From contig JAPTOF010000014.1 in NCBI GenBank assembly GCA_028554755.1, forward strand, positions 2,852,001 to 2,916,000: a DNA stretch of 64,000 nucleotides. The letters run 5' to 3'. Of the stretch, positions 12,140-23,373 are shown piece by piece; within the stretch, counting starts at the first letter, position 1; each line of letters opens with the position of its first letter. The stretch is from Cordia subcordata. Taxonomy: Eukaryota > Streptophyta > Magnoliopsida > Boraginales > Cordiaceae. The notes under the pieces were generated by a model. That model did not search any database, was not told where the DNA came from, and saw only the letters and a program-made list of their open reading frames with translations. Made by a program: the position numbers and the translations under genes.

Positions 12140-12590
12140 TCTCCTTAAAATGAAACATCTCCGATGGTACATTAATGTGTTGCACCCCAACTTTGTTAGT
12201 TCATTCACACATATTCAAGATTAAGAGTATTGGTCACTCAGAAGCAGTGAGTGTCTTATTTTAATTATATCTATGATGGTACGATTCTCAGAAGATATAC
12301 TCATGGTGACGCTGTCCAATGTGTGACACATATACTAGGAGTGAAGTTTCGAGCACCCTTGAATGACCCAGGTAGATCACCCTATCAAAGAGACTCGTCC
12401 ATTATAGCCTTCTCTCTATACAACATCCAACACTACCATCCAACTATGGACTTATTCATAATATAACCAAAGCTAGACTTGGATCTATTATACGTCTAGC
12501 CTTACTACGTCACAAAAGTAATTTGTCTTTATTATAAGATATTATACAATGTATCACGCATATACACCTAATATCATGTGTGAAAGCATG
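12140..12590 (-). repeat. Diverged, truncated copia LTR (Angela-like)
   Basis: Shares the order of blocks with 41620-42090 of the element B LTR: 'TTCA(T)CCACATATnCnnGATTAAGAG', 'GCAGTGAGTGTCTT', 'GTGACACAnnTACTA', 'CCnAGGTAGATCACCCT', and 'CnTCnAGCCTTACT'. Clearly older than A and B. No coding part is attached. A short ORF within it (12251-12466) is not a gene. Confidence 0.7.
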
Positions 12591-13749
12591 TTCAAAAAAT
12601 ATATACAGTGATCAATATCCAGTTCAATATCTATGTACAAATGGTCTTTCGGGCATATAATCCTGACAAATACTTTTGGAAATGAGGTTCTCAATCTTGA
12701 GTTAACTTTATGGAAAGCTATTGATAATCACCTTAAAACATGCTTGATTGCTTCCCTACAACCTATGGTATTTTCGCAAGTGGTTAGGCTTTAAACCTTC
12801 TCTGCAATTTTGTGTGCTTTGGAGACTTTATTTCACTCTATTAGTTAATTTCATGTTCACCAATTCTAATATTAGTTATTAGTCCTCAATAAAGATTCTA
12901 TATCAATGCAGTAACACTCAGATAAATCAAAGCTCTCATTGATAACATAGCTATTGAGTCTTAGAAAAGAGAATGTTGTCTAGTATATACTTATAGGCTT
13001 CTCTAAACAATATGCCTATAATGAAAGCCCTATTAGGTGCAGGCCATAACTTAATAGTGTCGCAGAACTTTGTGGAATCTTAATCACTAAAGAAGTCAAT
13101 CTTAATTTCTCTTTCTCTCGTACTCTATTTGATTTTGTGGAACCTCAAGTTGCCTATTGTAAGGAGTGAAAAAACTCCAATAAAGGGAGAGGTAGAAATC
13201 AAAATCAAAGGGGGAAAGAAAGGAATTTCAATTAGAGAGTTGCCTATTCTTATTTTCAATCTCTTAGGCCTCGTATTATGAGTCCAATGTAATCCTTCAA
13301 CACTGAGTTAATATTATCTATTTCCAAAGTTCAATGCCAAATTAGTGGAAAATCTAATCACTCAACATTAGACTGTAAGCCTAGACTTGATACAACAAAT
13401 TACAGAAGCTCTAAGCCAAACTCTCAATTTGAGATGGAAATTTTCGTCTCAAATGCAATAGTTTTTTATAGTGTCTTCTTATCCAAGCTTTTCATTTATT
13501 CTTTTGTTTGCTTCTTTGCATTTACTTTCTATGTCTAGTTTTAGAAAATTCTTTCTTTCAAGTAAATAATAACTCCGTATAAATTAAAATAAATCATTAG
13601 TCCCAAACTATGCGAGAAAATCTCAAATCAACTAAAAACTAGCCAACATCCAAATTAATTATCATTAAATTAAATACCATAGCCCAATATAATGAAAAAT
13701 TAATGCAAAATTAAATTAACATCATTTTACTATGAGTCAAGATTTGGAA

Positions 13750-14179
13750 CTTCCATACTCAAATATCACAGAGTATAGGAGTATGTTTGGAGTCCTATAA
13801 TACCTAACCATCACAAGGCCAGATCTTCAATGTACAATCAATAACATTTGCTAATCCATGTATAGTCCTGCAGATGTGCACTTTGCAATCTTTAAAAGAG
13901 TGCTTAGATATATCAAAGGGATTTTATCTCATGGTCTATATTTCCAGCCATAGAGCATTTCATTTGCAAGCCTCCAGTGATAGTGATTGGACAAGTGATC
14001 CAATCACTAGGAACCCACTACAAGATTCTATGTCTTTCTTGGTTCTAAGATCATCTCTTGTTGCTGAAAAAAGCTTCTACAATGACTATCTCTTCCATAA
14101 AGGTTAAGTATAAGGCCTTAGCTCAAGCAGTTGTATAGTTGAAATGGATAACTTGATGAAAGTTTTGCATATTCCTTTC
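13750..14179 (+). pseudogene. RT C-terminus/RNase H relic of copia C
   Basis: Translation in shifting frames gives YLTITRPDLQ, YSPADVHFA, LRYIKGILSHGLYFQP and SDSDWTSDP, the copia RT-RNase H junction. It is interrupted by stops. The same gene resumes at 15587 with HIEIDHHYVIEHI and VADLLTKPLF and runs to the polypurine tract, so the TRIM at 14180-15586 sits inside RNase H. Confidence 0.75.
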
Positions 14180-14554
14180 TGTGGAAAAAAATAAAAGAGA
14201 TAAAATATGGGGAGAAAATATGAAAAGGTTGAAGATGGTGAAGCCACCACCAACGGTGGCTCTAGAAAGGAGAAAGACTCGTAAATTCTACATTGTGAAT
14301 TCTTGACTTGTAAAAACAATAGAATGACCTTATTTATAAGCCTCATAACTTGGTGGCCAAGACTAGAAGCTAGACTAATAAGATAAGTTGGTGAGCAAAA
14401 CTAGAATCTAAACTAATAAAGTAACTTGGAGAGCAAGCCTAAAAGCTAGAATAATAAGGAAACCAATTGGACTAATTACCTAATCTATACTACTGCCTAA
14501 TCTAGTACCATAAAAAAAGGAAATGCATTAATAATAAAAAAATATTCTTCAACG
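14180..14554 (-). repeat. 3' LTR of TRIM-like element
   Basis: 375 bp, about 20 bp longer than its partner owing to small indels. Shares long stretches such as AACTTGGTGGCCAAGACTA with 15234-15586. Confidence 0.85.
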
Positions 14555-14689
14555 GTTCCCCTTAAACTCAAGTGGTTTAAGAGAAACCAACTTGAGTTTG
14601 ATAATCGAATTGTTGAGTACTCTCTCTAGAGTTGAATAGACGAATCATGTAATAAGTTCATCTACGTCAAAACTCGAACTGAAAGAACG

Positions 14690-15120
14690 AGAAACTGGAA
14701 CACCTAGAATGCGAAATGAACTTGAAGGTGCAGCTATTGTGAACTGCCAAGAACAAGAACCAAGAATGGGATTAAGCTCCAAGAGTCAAAGCAAGATCTC
14801 GCAAAAACGCCAAGAATGCGATTGAGCTTGTTTGAGCTAAAGCTAAAATCCTGCAAATCAAGAAGTAAGAATGGGATTGAGCTCAAACAAGCTTTAGCAA
14901 AAATTCACAAAACCAAGAACCAAGAATGGGATTGAGCTCAAATGAGCTTTAGCAAAAATCCCACAAAACCAACAATAGCCAAAAATCGAGAATCAAGAGC
15001 TCAAACGAGCTAAACAGTAAGAGAGATGTGAGAATCTTGTGAAACCAAGAACAACCAAAAATGCCAAGAACAAGTGCTCAAACGAGCCAAGAACTAAGAA
15101 CCAATAACAACCAAAAAGAG
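14690..15120 (-). repeat. Degenerate tandem repeat in TRIM interior
   Basis: The core AAGAATGGGATTGAGCTCAA with AAGCTTTAGCAAAAAT recurs about every 60-70 bases, and shortened forms (CTCAAACGAGC) continue to 15110. GAGCTC-centred palindromes sit in each unit. Confidence 0.75.
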
Positions 15121-15233
15121 GTCATGAGTAGGGTATGCCAACAACTTCGTATAAACAATAGTGAGGATAATTGTTGACACGAGGGCGGATGTGTGATGGA
15201 TGAGCTAGGACCAAGAGCCTGACTCTAATACCA

Positions 15234-15586
15234 TGTGGAAAAAAGTATAAGAGATAAAATATGGGGTGAAAATGTGAAAAGGTCGAAGATGGTGAAGCCA
15301 CCAGAAAGACTTATAAAGGCTACATTGTGACTTCTTGATGAATTGTAAATACAATTGAATGATCTTATTTATAGGCCTCATAACTTGGTGGCCAAGACTA
15401 AAAGCTAGACTAAGAAGAAAACTTGGTGAGCAAGACTAAAATCTAGGCTAATAAAGTAAATTGAAGAGCAAGACTAAAAGCTAGAATAATAAGAAAACCA
15501 ATTAGACTAATTACCTATCTATACTGTTGCCTAATCTAGTACCATAAAATAAGGAAATACATTAATAATCAAAATATTCTTCAACA
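15234..15586 (-). repeat. 5' LTR of TRIM-like element
   Basis: 353 bp partner of 14180-14554. The primer-binding site lies directly below it at about 15213-15233. Confidence 0.85.
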
Positions 15587-15849
15587 TTTCCATACCCCTA
15601 CCTAATTAGTGACCCAATCTCAGCGTTGGCTCTTACATCTAATCTAGTTTATTATGGAAGCACCAAACATATTGAAATCGACCATCATTATGTCATAGAA
15701 CATATTACATCTAGGCAGCTATAAGTCATCTATGTCCTTGTTGCAAATTAGGTTGCTGATTTGTTAACTAAGCCTCTTTTTAACTCCAAATTTGTAGAAC
15801 TTGAGGCCAAACTTCCCCTGGCTATCCCCGAGCTCACCTTAAGATGGGA

Positions 15850-16112
15850 TGTTGAAACATAATTTAATAATAGTAGCTCAAGTGCTCAGTCAGCTAGCTG
15901 AAGGGTTAAGTAAAGTAGTTAAGTTTGTTAAGGAGTTAGAGTGATAATTGAAGTTAGTTAGAGAAATGTCCAGTGGGAAGCTAATTACTTTATCTCCAAG
16001 ACTATTGTAACATCTATAAATAGCTATGAACTAACTATAACCATTTTGATCAAGTAAAATGAAAAATCTTTCACTCTCAAATTCTATTCAATATTAAAAT
16101 TTTTTACCCTGA
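15850..16112 (+). repeat. 3' LTR of copia C (right end approximate)
   Basis: Starts TGTTGAAACATAA after a polypurine tract. Contains CTATAAATAGC, a TATA-like box, and a typical short-LTR 3' part. I set the right end from loss of LTR-like sequence, not from a target duplication. Confidence 0.6.
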
Positions 16113-16115
16113 CTA

Positions 16116-16945
16116 CTAGGTCAGAACTAAGAATAACAATGGTTGCCCTATCACCACAAAACGCCTGACTAATAAGACCATCCAAATGGTTCTTACTTGG
16201 GCCACGATATAGGTCATTTTTATATGGCTTTTAGTGGTCCTTTGAGTGTTTTAGTCATTTGTTTTCAGGTTAAAGTTTGATGATTTCATTGCCTTTATGC
16301 ATCATTGTGCTTGATTGTTGTTTAGACATGATAAGCTATTATTTTGGATGAATTTCATGTGCTTACGAATGACTTTAGAATGTTTGATTGATGAGAAACA
16401 AAATAAAAAATTTCATGGCCAGTCCCTAGAATGAAAATTTCCATGAGCAACTTATGAGTGTGGACAGAGAACTCCATGACAAGGTAATGGTCGCACAGGA
16501 ATTTCATGAGCAGCCAATGAAGTGCTCCAGCAAGATAATTTTGAGTAGATTTTCAAGGACAACTAATGGAAAGGTTTAAATTAGCATATTAATCACACTT
16601 TGAAGGAAAGAAAAAATTTTGTATTGTCTTGGCAAGCAAGTTTTGTCTTTCCTTTGTTAGATTAGGAAAGTTAATTTTAGGAAAACTCTTGAGAAGAAAG
16701 GAGTGCAAATTAGGAAACATTTTAAGAAGAGGACTTTTCTCCCTCATCTTATAAAAGGAGGAAGACATACTTATTCAAAGAAGAGAGAGAAGAATGCCTA
16801 AAAGCAAGAAGGAGAACACTGCACACCTAGTCTTAGGGAAAAACACGTTTGAGTCAAGAAAAAGCCAAAAATTTAGAATTTCAAACTTAACAAAACTTCT
16901 CCATAGACCAAGCTTTTTTGTTTCTCTTTTCTTTATTTTGAGCAT
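16116..16945 (+). repeat. Left part of a gypsy-type LTR split by the SIRE-like element (inferred)
   Basis: Non-coding sequence resuming at 22505 after the nested element. AGCAT (16941-16945) and AGAAT (22505-22509) bracket the insertion. Its style ('ttggaacagagaagttag', 'gaacagggaagttaggg' in the right part) resembles long plant gypsy LTRs, but I see no coding domain to prove it. Confidence 0.35.
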
Positions 16946-18360
16946 TTCTAGGGGCAAATAATCTTCCAAGGGGGGGAAGAGGTGATTTAAGACTATATCT
17001 ATGTTTTGCAAGAAAATTCTTGATTAAAATCAAATAAGGTTACTCACGCAATTTGTGAAACACTTTGTAGACAATATAGATAATCAAATGTAAAGCAAGT
17101 ATAAGAGGAAAAGAAGACACTATATTTTAGGTGGTTTGGCCTTACCTACGTCCACCGTCTAAGGATTCTTCCCTGAGGACTTCAACATTTCCACTATGTT
17201 GAAACTCTTCCAAAAGTTGGTGGAGTACAAACCAACGTAGCCTTATGACTCTTTAAAGCCAATCTTCAAACTACCCAAATGAAATACTTTCATCAAGGAT
17301 TTCCCCACATCTATTTAGCTTTACAAGAAGGTTCTAATAATCTACCCAAGCTTCAAGGTATGTAATAATGAGAATAAGTGTTTAAATTTGTAACAAGAAT
17401 CTCAACTCTCAACAAGAATACAATAAAATCAATGCTTGTGTTTACTCAATGATTTTGCAAGCTATAGCTCAAGATTGATTATATTCGTAGGCAAAAGGAT
17501 GTTTATATAGATGTTAGAACACCTCAGGTTGCTTTTCTTATGTAGGACATCATGTTATCACAAGAGGGATAGAAAAACCATCTAAAAATAGGTAGCAGCG
17601 AATAATACCAAAAATAACACAACCTTGCCGTTCGGGGGGTCCATTCGATTGGGTGGGTAACTAACTTCTTGACCAAGCATTTTTCTTCTGTTGATGGGCC
17701 TATCTGATCATCAGTAGAGGCTACCAGCAGAGGTAGAATCTACCCAAGCTAAGTCCATACTTTTTTGCTTCAATCGGTAGGCCATAGGGGCCAGTCAATC
17801 AACTGGCTAAAGTGATTGGTTGGTCCAGAAAAGCCAAAAACTTTTTTCAAGGGCTAAACTCATTTTGTACAAGATATCAAGAAAAAATTTTGCTCAAAAC
17901 TTGATTTGAAGACATGTTTAAAACTACTTAGAGACTTGTCAAGATCAAAATGATTTTGTAATTTGAAACATCAAAAAGAATGTTTTGAAAAGAGATAAAG
18001 GTTAAGCTATAGTTTACTAGATCAAGGCGAAACACAAAAGAGCACAAACCAATACCCCTTATGTTGTCTCATCTTCTCCTTGTATCTCCCCTTGCTTGCA
18101 AATCTTTTAGAGATGTGATAGCTCTTCTAATTTGATCTTGCAATAACTTTCCACGAATATGCACATCTTCACATCTCCCATTGAGTAAACCTTGCTAAGC
18201 TTGTAATCTCATAGAATGTGTTGGAAGTCACGCATTCATGACCATTATATTTATCATTAAGATATCATAGAAAGCAATACGAGAATCATATATATCACAT
18301 GAGCACATTCAATATTATTTTCACCATTAAAGCCTCATAGATAAACATGTAGAGTTCACA
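16946..18360 (-). repeat. 3' LTR of element S
   Basis: Matches 21047-22504 block by block (for example GGCAAATAATCTT, TTAAGCTATAGTTTACTAG and CTCATAGATAAACATGTAGAG). Contains degenerate GTCGAC-type motifs near 17640-17820. Confidence 0.88.
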
Positions 18361-18374
18361 ATCTCCCCTTTTTT
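18361..18374 (-). other. Polypurine tract of element S
   Basis: ATCTCCCCTTTTTT on +, i.e. AAAAAAGGGGAGAT on -, directly beside the 3' LTR start TGTGAACTC. Confidence 0.8.
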
Positions 18375-19340
18375 AATGATGAAAAATAATCATGAAAATT
18401 TGGAGTCCAAAAGTATGACTCCCCCTCAAATAATGCATATGAAAAGCATAAATAAGTTGAAGTATTCAATAGGCACGACCCCCTTCCCCTAAGTAAACAA
18501 TCACAAGCAATATAATCACAAGTGTAAAACACAAACTCATAGGCATGTCATGACATATATCTTCTCCCTAGTTGGCATCATTAAAAAACAAATAAAAGTA
18601 TAGGAGAAATATAAATTAAAATGTCCATCTATATAAATCATGATGGAGGACAAAGTAATCATGAGCATTTTTCATGCAAAGGACAAGATAAATGAAAAAA
18701 GGCTATATGGTTGTAAAGGAAAACTAAAAATTTAGAGATGGTAATCACTTGGGAACATTCTATTTAACTGGTTCTTCTCCTTCCTCTTCTTTAGTGACTT
18801 TCTCTTCTTGTTTTGGGCTTTCATCTACTAAGTCATCATCAACGATAGTGATTTTAGGTTCAATGGGTTTTTTTCTTAAGCTTTGCTCATGAATGGCTCT
18901 TTTGCTTCTAGTTTTGGCTTTTCTAAGACTTCGAATTCTTTTTGTGGGTGTGGTCTTATCTAGAGCTTCAGGAGAGAGGGGTTTGAGAGAGAAAGAGAGT
19001 AGTCTTTGAAGAGTTTTTTAAGCTTAAGGAGGGTTTTGGATGCAGGGAGTGGAAGAAGAATATGGTAAAAATAAGGGTTTTGGTTTGGAAATAAAATTTC
19101 AAAGAGCTATGCGGCACTATCTAATTAGTCGATTCCTCTTTACTGATCGATCGGTTGAGGCAGAATGCAAAAACTATAGAATTGCTTAACCTGGTTAGAT
19201 TGTTTCTAGTCGGTTGGCTGGGTATCCTTGCTGATTGACCCAGAAGCTAAAAAAAATATGATTTTGTGCTGCGTAACTCATATTTTTTAGCTGTAGAACT
19301 CTTGTTATGCAAAAATTATGCAATTTAACCACAAATTTGC
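18375..19340 (-). other. 3' internal non-coding part of element S
   Basis: Between RNase H and the polypurine tract. No intact ORF. A lysine/serine-coding stretch at about 18780-19110 (-) may be the relic of the extra 3' ORF known in some SIRE-type elements. Another GATCGATCGGTTGAG motif sits at about 19145. Confidence 0.4.
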
Positions 19341-20092
19341 ATGTCAATTTCTCTCCTAATTTTGCAAAACTGATCTTCATGCAAAGGTTTTGTGAAAATG
19401 TTAGCAAGTTGATGAGATGTATTCATAAATTCAAGTATAGCATCATGTTTTTGAACATGATCTCTAATAAAATTATGTCTAATCTCAATATGCTTGTACT
19501 ATAGTGCTGAATAGGATTCTTGGTGAGAATTATGGCACTAGAGTTATCATAATAAAAAGGCACATGATTATAATGCAGGCCATAATTAAGAAAATTTTGT
19601 TTTATCTATAGAATTTGAGTCACACAACTTCCGTAGCAATATATTCAACTTAGATAGTAGATGTAGCTACACTATTTTGTTTCCAACTAGACCAAGACAC
19701 CAAATAATGACCCAAGGAATTGATGAGTACCACTAGTACTCTTACGATCTACTTTGCAACCAGCAAAATCAGTATCAGACTAACCATGCAATTCAAAAGA
19801 AGTTCCTTTTGGGTACCATAAACCTAGGTTACAAGTTGCTTTTAGGTAACAAATGATTCGTTTAACAGCGATTAAGTGATTCTTTCGAATTTGATTGAAA
19901 TCTAGCACACAAACATACAACAAACAAAATATCAGGTCTTGATGCAGTCAAGTAGAGTAAACTTCCAATAATACCTTGGTACTTTTTCTTGTCCATGGGC
20001 TTACCTTCCTTGTCCGTATCCAGTTTGGTAGAGGGGCTCATAGGAGTTCCAATCTCCTTTACTTCTTCAAGCCCAAACTTCTTGATAAGTTC
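19341..20092 (-). pseudogene. RNase H/integration-end relic of element S
   Basis: Reading down the - strand in shifting frames gives SDTDFAGCKVDRKSTSGT, KNPIQHYS and LTFSQNLCMK, the RNase H and C-terminal parts of SIRE-type pol. Broken by stops and frameshifts. Confidence 0.75.
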
Positions 20093-20491
20093 TCATGTGT
20101 ACTTAGTTTGATTTATGAATGTATTATCATTTGTTTGTTTGATTTGGAGTCCAAGAAAGAAGGTTAATTCACTTATTATACTTATCTCAAATTCCCTATG
20201 CATACATTTAGAGAAACTTTCACATGTAGCAACATTAGTAGCACCAAATATAATGCCGCCTACATAGATTTGAACAAGTAAGATTTCCTTTTTATCCCTT
20301 TTACAATGTTGAGTCCAATTTTCCTCTTTCAAAACCATTTTCAATAAGGAAACTAGTAAGTCTTTCGTACCAGGCCCTAAGGGCTTGTTTTGAATCATAT
20401 AATTCTTTTTCAAGTTTTTAAGCATGATTTGGAAATTGAGAATCTTCACCAGGAGGTTGTCCAACATATACCTCTTCTTCAATAAAACCAT
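20093..20491 (-). pseudogene. Reverse transcriptase (palm) of element S, YVDD changed to YVGG
   Basis: Open segment containing CKRDKKEILLVQIYVGG, then FGATN and FFLGLQIKQTNDNTFINQTK, diagnostic for SIRE-type copia RT. The catalytic YVDD is YVGG, removing both metal-binding aspartates. The upstream part (about 20400-20491) is in a shifted frame relative to the conserved RT. Enzymatically dead. Confidence 0.85.
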
Positions 20492-20561
20492 TTAAGAAAG
20501 CACTTTCCATATTCATTTGGTAAAGTTTAAAATCCATATAGCATGCAAATGCAAGTAACAT

Positions 20562-20789
20562 TCAAATGGATTCCAACCTAGCTAAAGGGGAATATGTTTC
20601 ATCATAATCTATTCCTTCTCCTTGATTATACCCTTGAGTTACAAGTCTTGCCTTATTCCATGTTACTACACCAGATTTATCGAGTTTGTTTCTAAACATC
20701 CATTTAGTTCCAATAGCTGGATGATCTCTAGGTCTCTCAACTAGTTTCCAAACCTTATTCCTAGTAAATTGATTAAGCTTTCCTTGCAT
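20562..20789 (-). pseudogene. Reverse transcriptase N-terminal part of element S
   Basis: Contains [16 protein letters not shown] and [20 protein letters not shown], the start of copia RT. Precedes 20093-20491 on the - strand with a frameshift between. Sequence between 20790 and 21033 leads to the primer-binding site without gag, protease or integrase, so a large internal deletion is evident. Confidence 0.85.
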
Positions 20790-21034
20790 AGCTACTATCC
20801 AATTCTCATCAAGTAAAACTTTTTTTTACATTTTTAGACTCAATATGAGATATAAATGCACAATGTTCACAGAAAGTGTTGATCTTACCCCTTGTTCTTA
20901 CTCCTTTGGACGGATCACCTATAATTTGATCTTTGGAATGGTCCTTTACAAATCTCCAACTTCTTGGAAAATCTATATGAGATTCTTCTTGCTCTAAGAT
21001 GGTGTTTTGATTCGAAATTTATCCATCTTCCATC

Positions 21035-21046
21035 TCTGATACCACT
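21035..21046 (-). other. Primer-binding site of element S (initiator-Met tRNA)
   Basis: TCTGATACCACT on +, i.e. AGTGGTATCAGA on -, two bases from the 5' LTR. Matches the 3' end complement of plant initiator methionine tRNA. Confidence 0.85.
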
Positions 21047-22504
21047 TGTCAGGGGCAAATAATCTTAAAAGGGTGGGTGAATCAAGATTATATCTACTTT
21101 ATGCAAGATAATTCTCGATTAAAATCAAATAAGGTTACTTACACAATTTTTCAAACACTTCACAGGAAATATAGATAATAAAATGTAAAGCAAGTATATA
21201 AGGGAAAGAAAACACCGTATTTTTTGGTGGTTTGGCCTCAAATATTCCACCACTTAAGGATTCTCCCCGTAGGACTTCAACACTTCCACTATGCTGATAC
21301 TTCTCCGAAAGTTGGTGAAGTATAAACCAATGGTAGCCTTACAACCCTTTGAAGCCAATCTTCTAAGTACCCAAATAAAATACTTTCATCAAGGATTTCC
21401 CCGCACCTATCTAGCTTATACAAGAAGATTTCTAACAATCTACCCAAGCTTCAAGGTATATTAAAATAAGTGTTTAAATGTGTAACAAGAATCTCAACCG
21501 TCAAAAAGAATATAACAAAGCTAATGTTCTTGTTTGCTCAATATTTTGCAACCTATAGCTCAAGATTGATTATATTCTTAGGCAAAAGTAAGTTTATATA
21601 CAAGTTAGAAGGCCTAAGATGGCTCTTCTTCTATAGGAAATTTTGTTTTCACAAGAGGGATGGAAAAACCATCTAAAAATAGGTAGCAGTGTATAATACC
21701 AAAAATAACACGACCTTGCTAGTGGAGGGGTCTGGTCAATAGGGTGGATGACCGGCCTCTTGATCAAGCATTCTACTTCTATCGATTGCTCATCCGGTCG
21801 ACCGATAAAGGTTATTAGCAGAGGCAAAATCTACCCAAGCCTTGTCAATTCTTTTCTCTTTAACCAATAGGCCACAGAGGTCAGTCGATCGACCAACTAA
21901 GGCAACTAGTTGGTCCAGAAAAGATAATATTCTCACAGAAAAAAGTTTTATTTTTATTTATTTATTATTATTTTTTTTTGGAAAGGCCAGACTTATTTTG
22001 TACAAGATAAAGTATTTCAAGAAAAACATTTGCCCAAAACTTGATTTGAAGACATATTTAAAACTCCTTAAAGACTTGTTTCAAGATCAAACCAATTTTG
22101 CAATGGAAATCATCAAAAACAGTCTTTTCAAAATAGATAAAAGTTGAGCTATAGTTTACTAGGTCAAGGCAAAACACAAAAGAACATGAACCAATACCCT
22201 TTATGTTGTCTTTCCTCCTCCTTATATCTCTCCTAGATTGCAAATCTTCCTATGGTGTGATAGCTTTTCTAATTTAATCTTGCAATAACTTTCCACGAGC
22301 ATGTATATCTTCACATCTCCCATTGAGTAAACCTAGCTAAGAATGTAATCTCATAAAGAGTGTTGAAAGTCACATGTTAGGCCCATTATATTTGTTATTA
22401 AGACATCATAGATGACAAGTTGAGAATATCACATATATGAACATGAGCGCATTCAATATCATTTTCATCATTAAAACCTCATAGATAAGCATGTAGAGTT
22501 AACA
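21047..22504 (-). repeat. 5' LTR of element S
   Basis: Starts TGTCAGGGGC and ends GAGTTAACA on +. Contains an exact GGTCGACC at 21796-21803 in the transcribed part. Confidence 0.88.
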
Positions 22505-23373
22505 AGAATGTTTAGATACAATTTCATTATGGCTTTTGTTCTATTTATTTCTACCCATTGAGTAGATTATTTAGTTAGGGGAAGTATGAAACTCTAGATT
22601 TCGCCAAGGATGTTTGATTTTATTTCATGAATTTTAGATTTGGTATTTAGGTAGTAATTGTTATTCTTAATGCTTATTCATGTTAGATAGTTTGCATTCT
22701 TTGATAACATTGGAACAGAGAAGTTAGGACTTTTGTTTTCAATCAATTGATGTGCATGATTTAGCCTTAGCCAGGTTCGAACAGGGAAGTTAGGGTGTCT
22801 TTATTGCATAACCTATTAACTTTAAGGCCTAGCTGAATAAACACCCTTAGATTAACTTGTGGCCAAATTCTTTCCGAATAAGATCAAATTTAGAGTTTAA
22901 ATCTTGTGTGACTCAATTAAGATTAGCTGAATAGGAACCTAAATTGGGTTGAAAACCTATTTCCTAAAGGGTGGATGGGTAGTGTCAGAAGACAACTTGC
23001 TGATTCTATATATGAAATTCTAGATTAAAATCAACATTCGAGTAAGCTAGAGTGGATTGTGTACCTTGATGCTTTAGCCATTAATGAATTTCCCTTTTGA
23101 GTTTGCATTATTTTCCTTTAATTCCAATTTGTTCTCGTTTAAGTCTTATTCCTTTTCCGTAATTCCTCAAAAACAATTTCATCCCTCAATAAGGAATTTA
23201 ATATCAAAAGAAATTTCCAACATAAAATTTTGTAATTGTAAGAACAATATCTAGATTCTTTTGTCCTATATTACTGACACGACTAGTGTACTTGCTAAGG
23301 ATACATCAGGCCACAAAATGAAAGAGTAGTGATTTTTGTTTTTTTTAATATTTTCACCCAACCCATCTAATTA
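22505..23373 (+). repeat. Right part of the gypsy-type LTR split by element S (inferred)
   Basis: Continues from 16945. No ORF. Ends in an area (about 23270-23310) with GACACGACTAGTGTACTTGC, like the end of long gypsy LTRs. Confidence 0.35.

Larger units (their letters stand above)
14180..15586 (-). mobile_element. TRIM-like non-autonomous LTR element (about 1.4 kb)
   Basis: Two direct repeats (14180-14554 and 15234-15586) start TGTGGAAAAAA on the + strand and end CTTCAACA/CTTCAACG. Reading on the - strand, the 5' LTR (15586-15234) is followed by TGGTATTAGAGTCAGGCTC, close to the initiator-Met primer-binding site. The 3' LTR is preceded by the purine-rich AAGGGGAACCG. TTTC flanks both sides. 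The 680 bp interior has no coding capacity, so the element needs enzymes from others. It disrupts the RNase H relic of copia C. Confidence 0.8.
12650..16112 (+). mobile_element. Deleted copia element C (different family), with nested TRIM
   Basis: Gag-like sequence (about 12690-13420) ends in a zinc-knuckle relic CQISGKSNHSTLDC (second Cys now Ser) near 13330-13375. Protease, integrase and most of RT are missing. RT C-terminus and RNase H follow at about 13750-14179 and, beyond the nested TRIM, at 15587-15849. A polypurine tract (AAGATGGGA, 15841-15849) precedes a 3' LTR starting TGTTGAAAC at 15850. The LTR's right end near 16112 is uncertain. Multiple stops throughout. Confidence 0.7.
16946..22504 (-). 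mobile_element. SIRE-like copia element S, complete but inactive
   Basis: Two LTRs (16946-18360 and 21047-22504), a primer-binding site (TGGTATCAGAGA type) just below the 5' LTR and a polypurine tract (AAAAAAGGGGAGAT) beside the 3' LTR. It is flanked by AGCAT/AGAAT, a 5 bp target duplication with one mismatch. At 5.6 kb it is short for a SIRE-type element. Gag, protease and integrase are missing; only RT and RNase H remain, with stops and a mutated catalytic box. Confidence 0.85.

Noticed and set aside
19195..19504. Short frames on both strands near 19.3 kb
   Set aside because: The - frame is the shifted C-terminal pol relic of element S; the + frame is its shadow.
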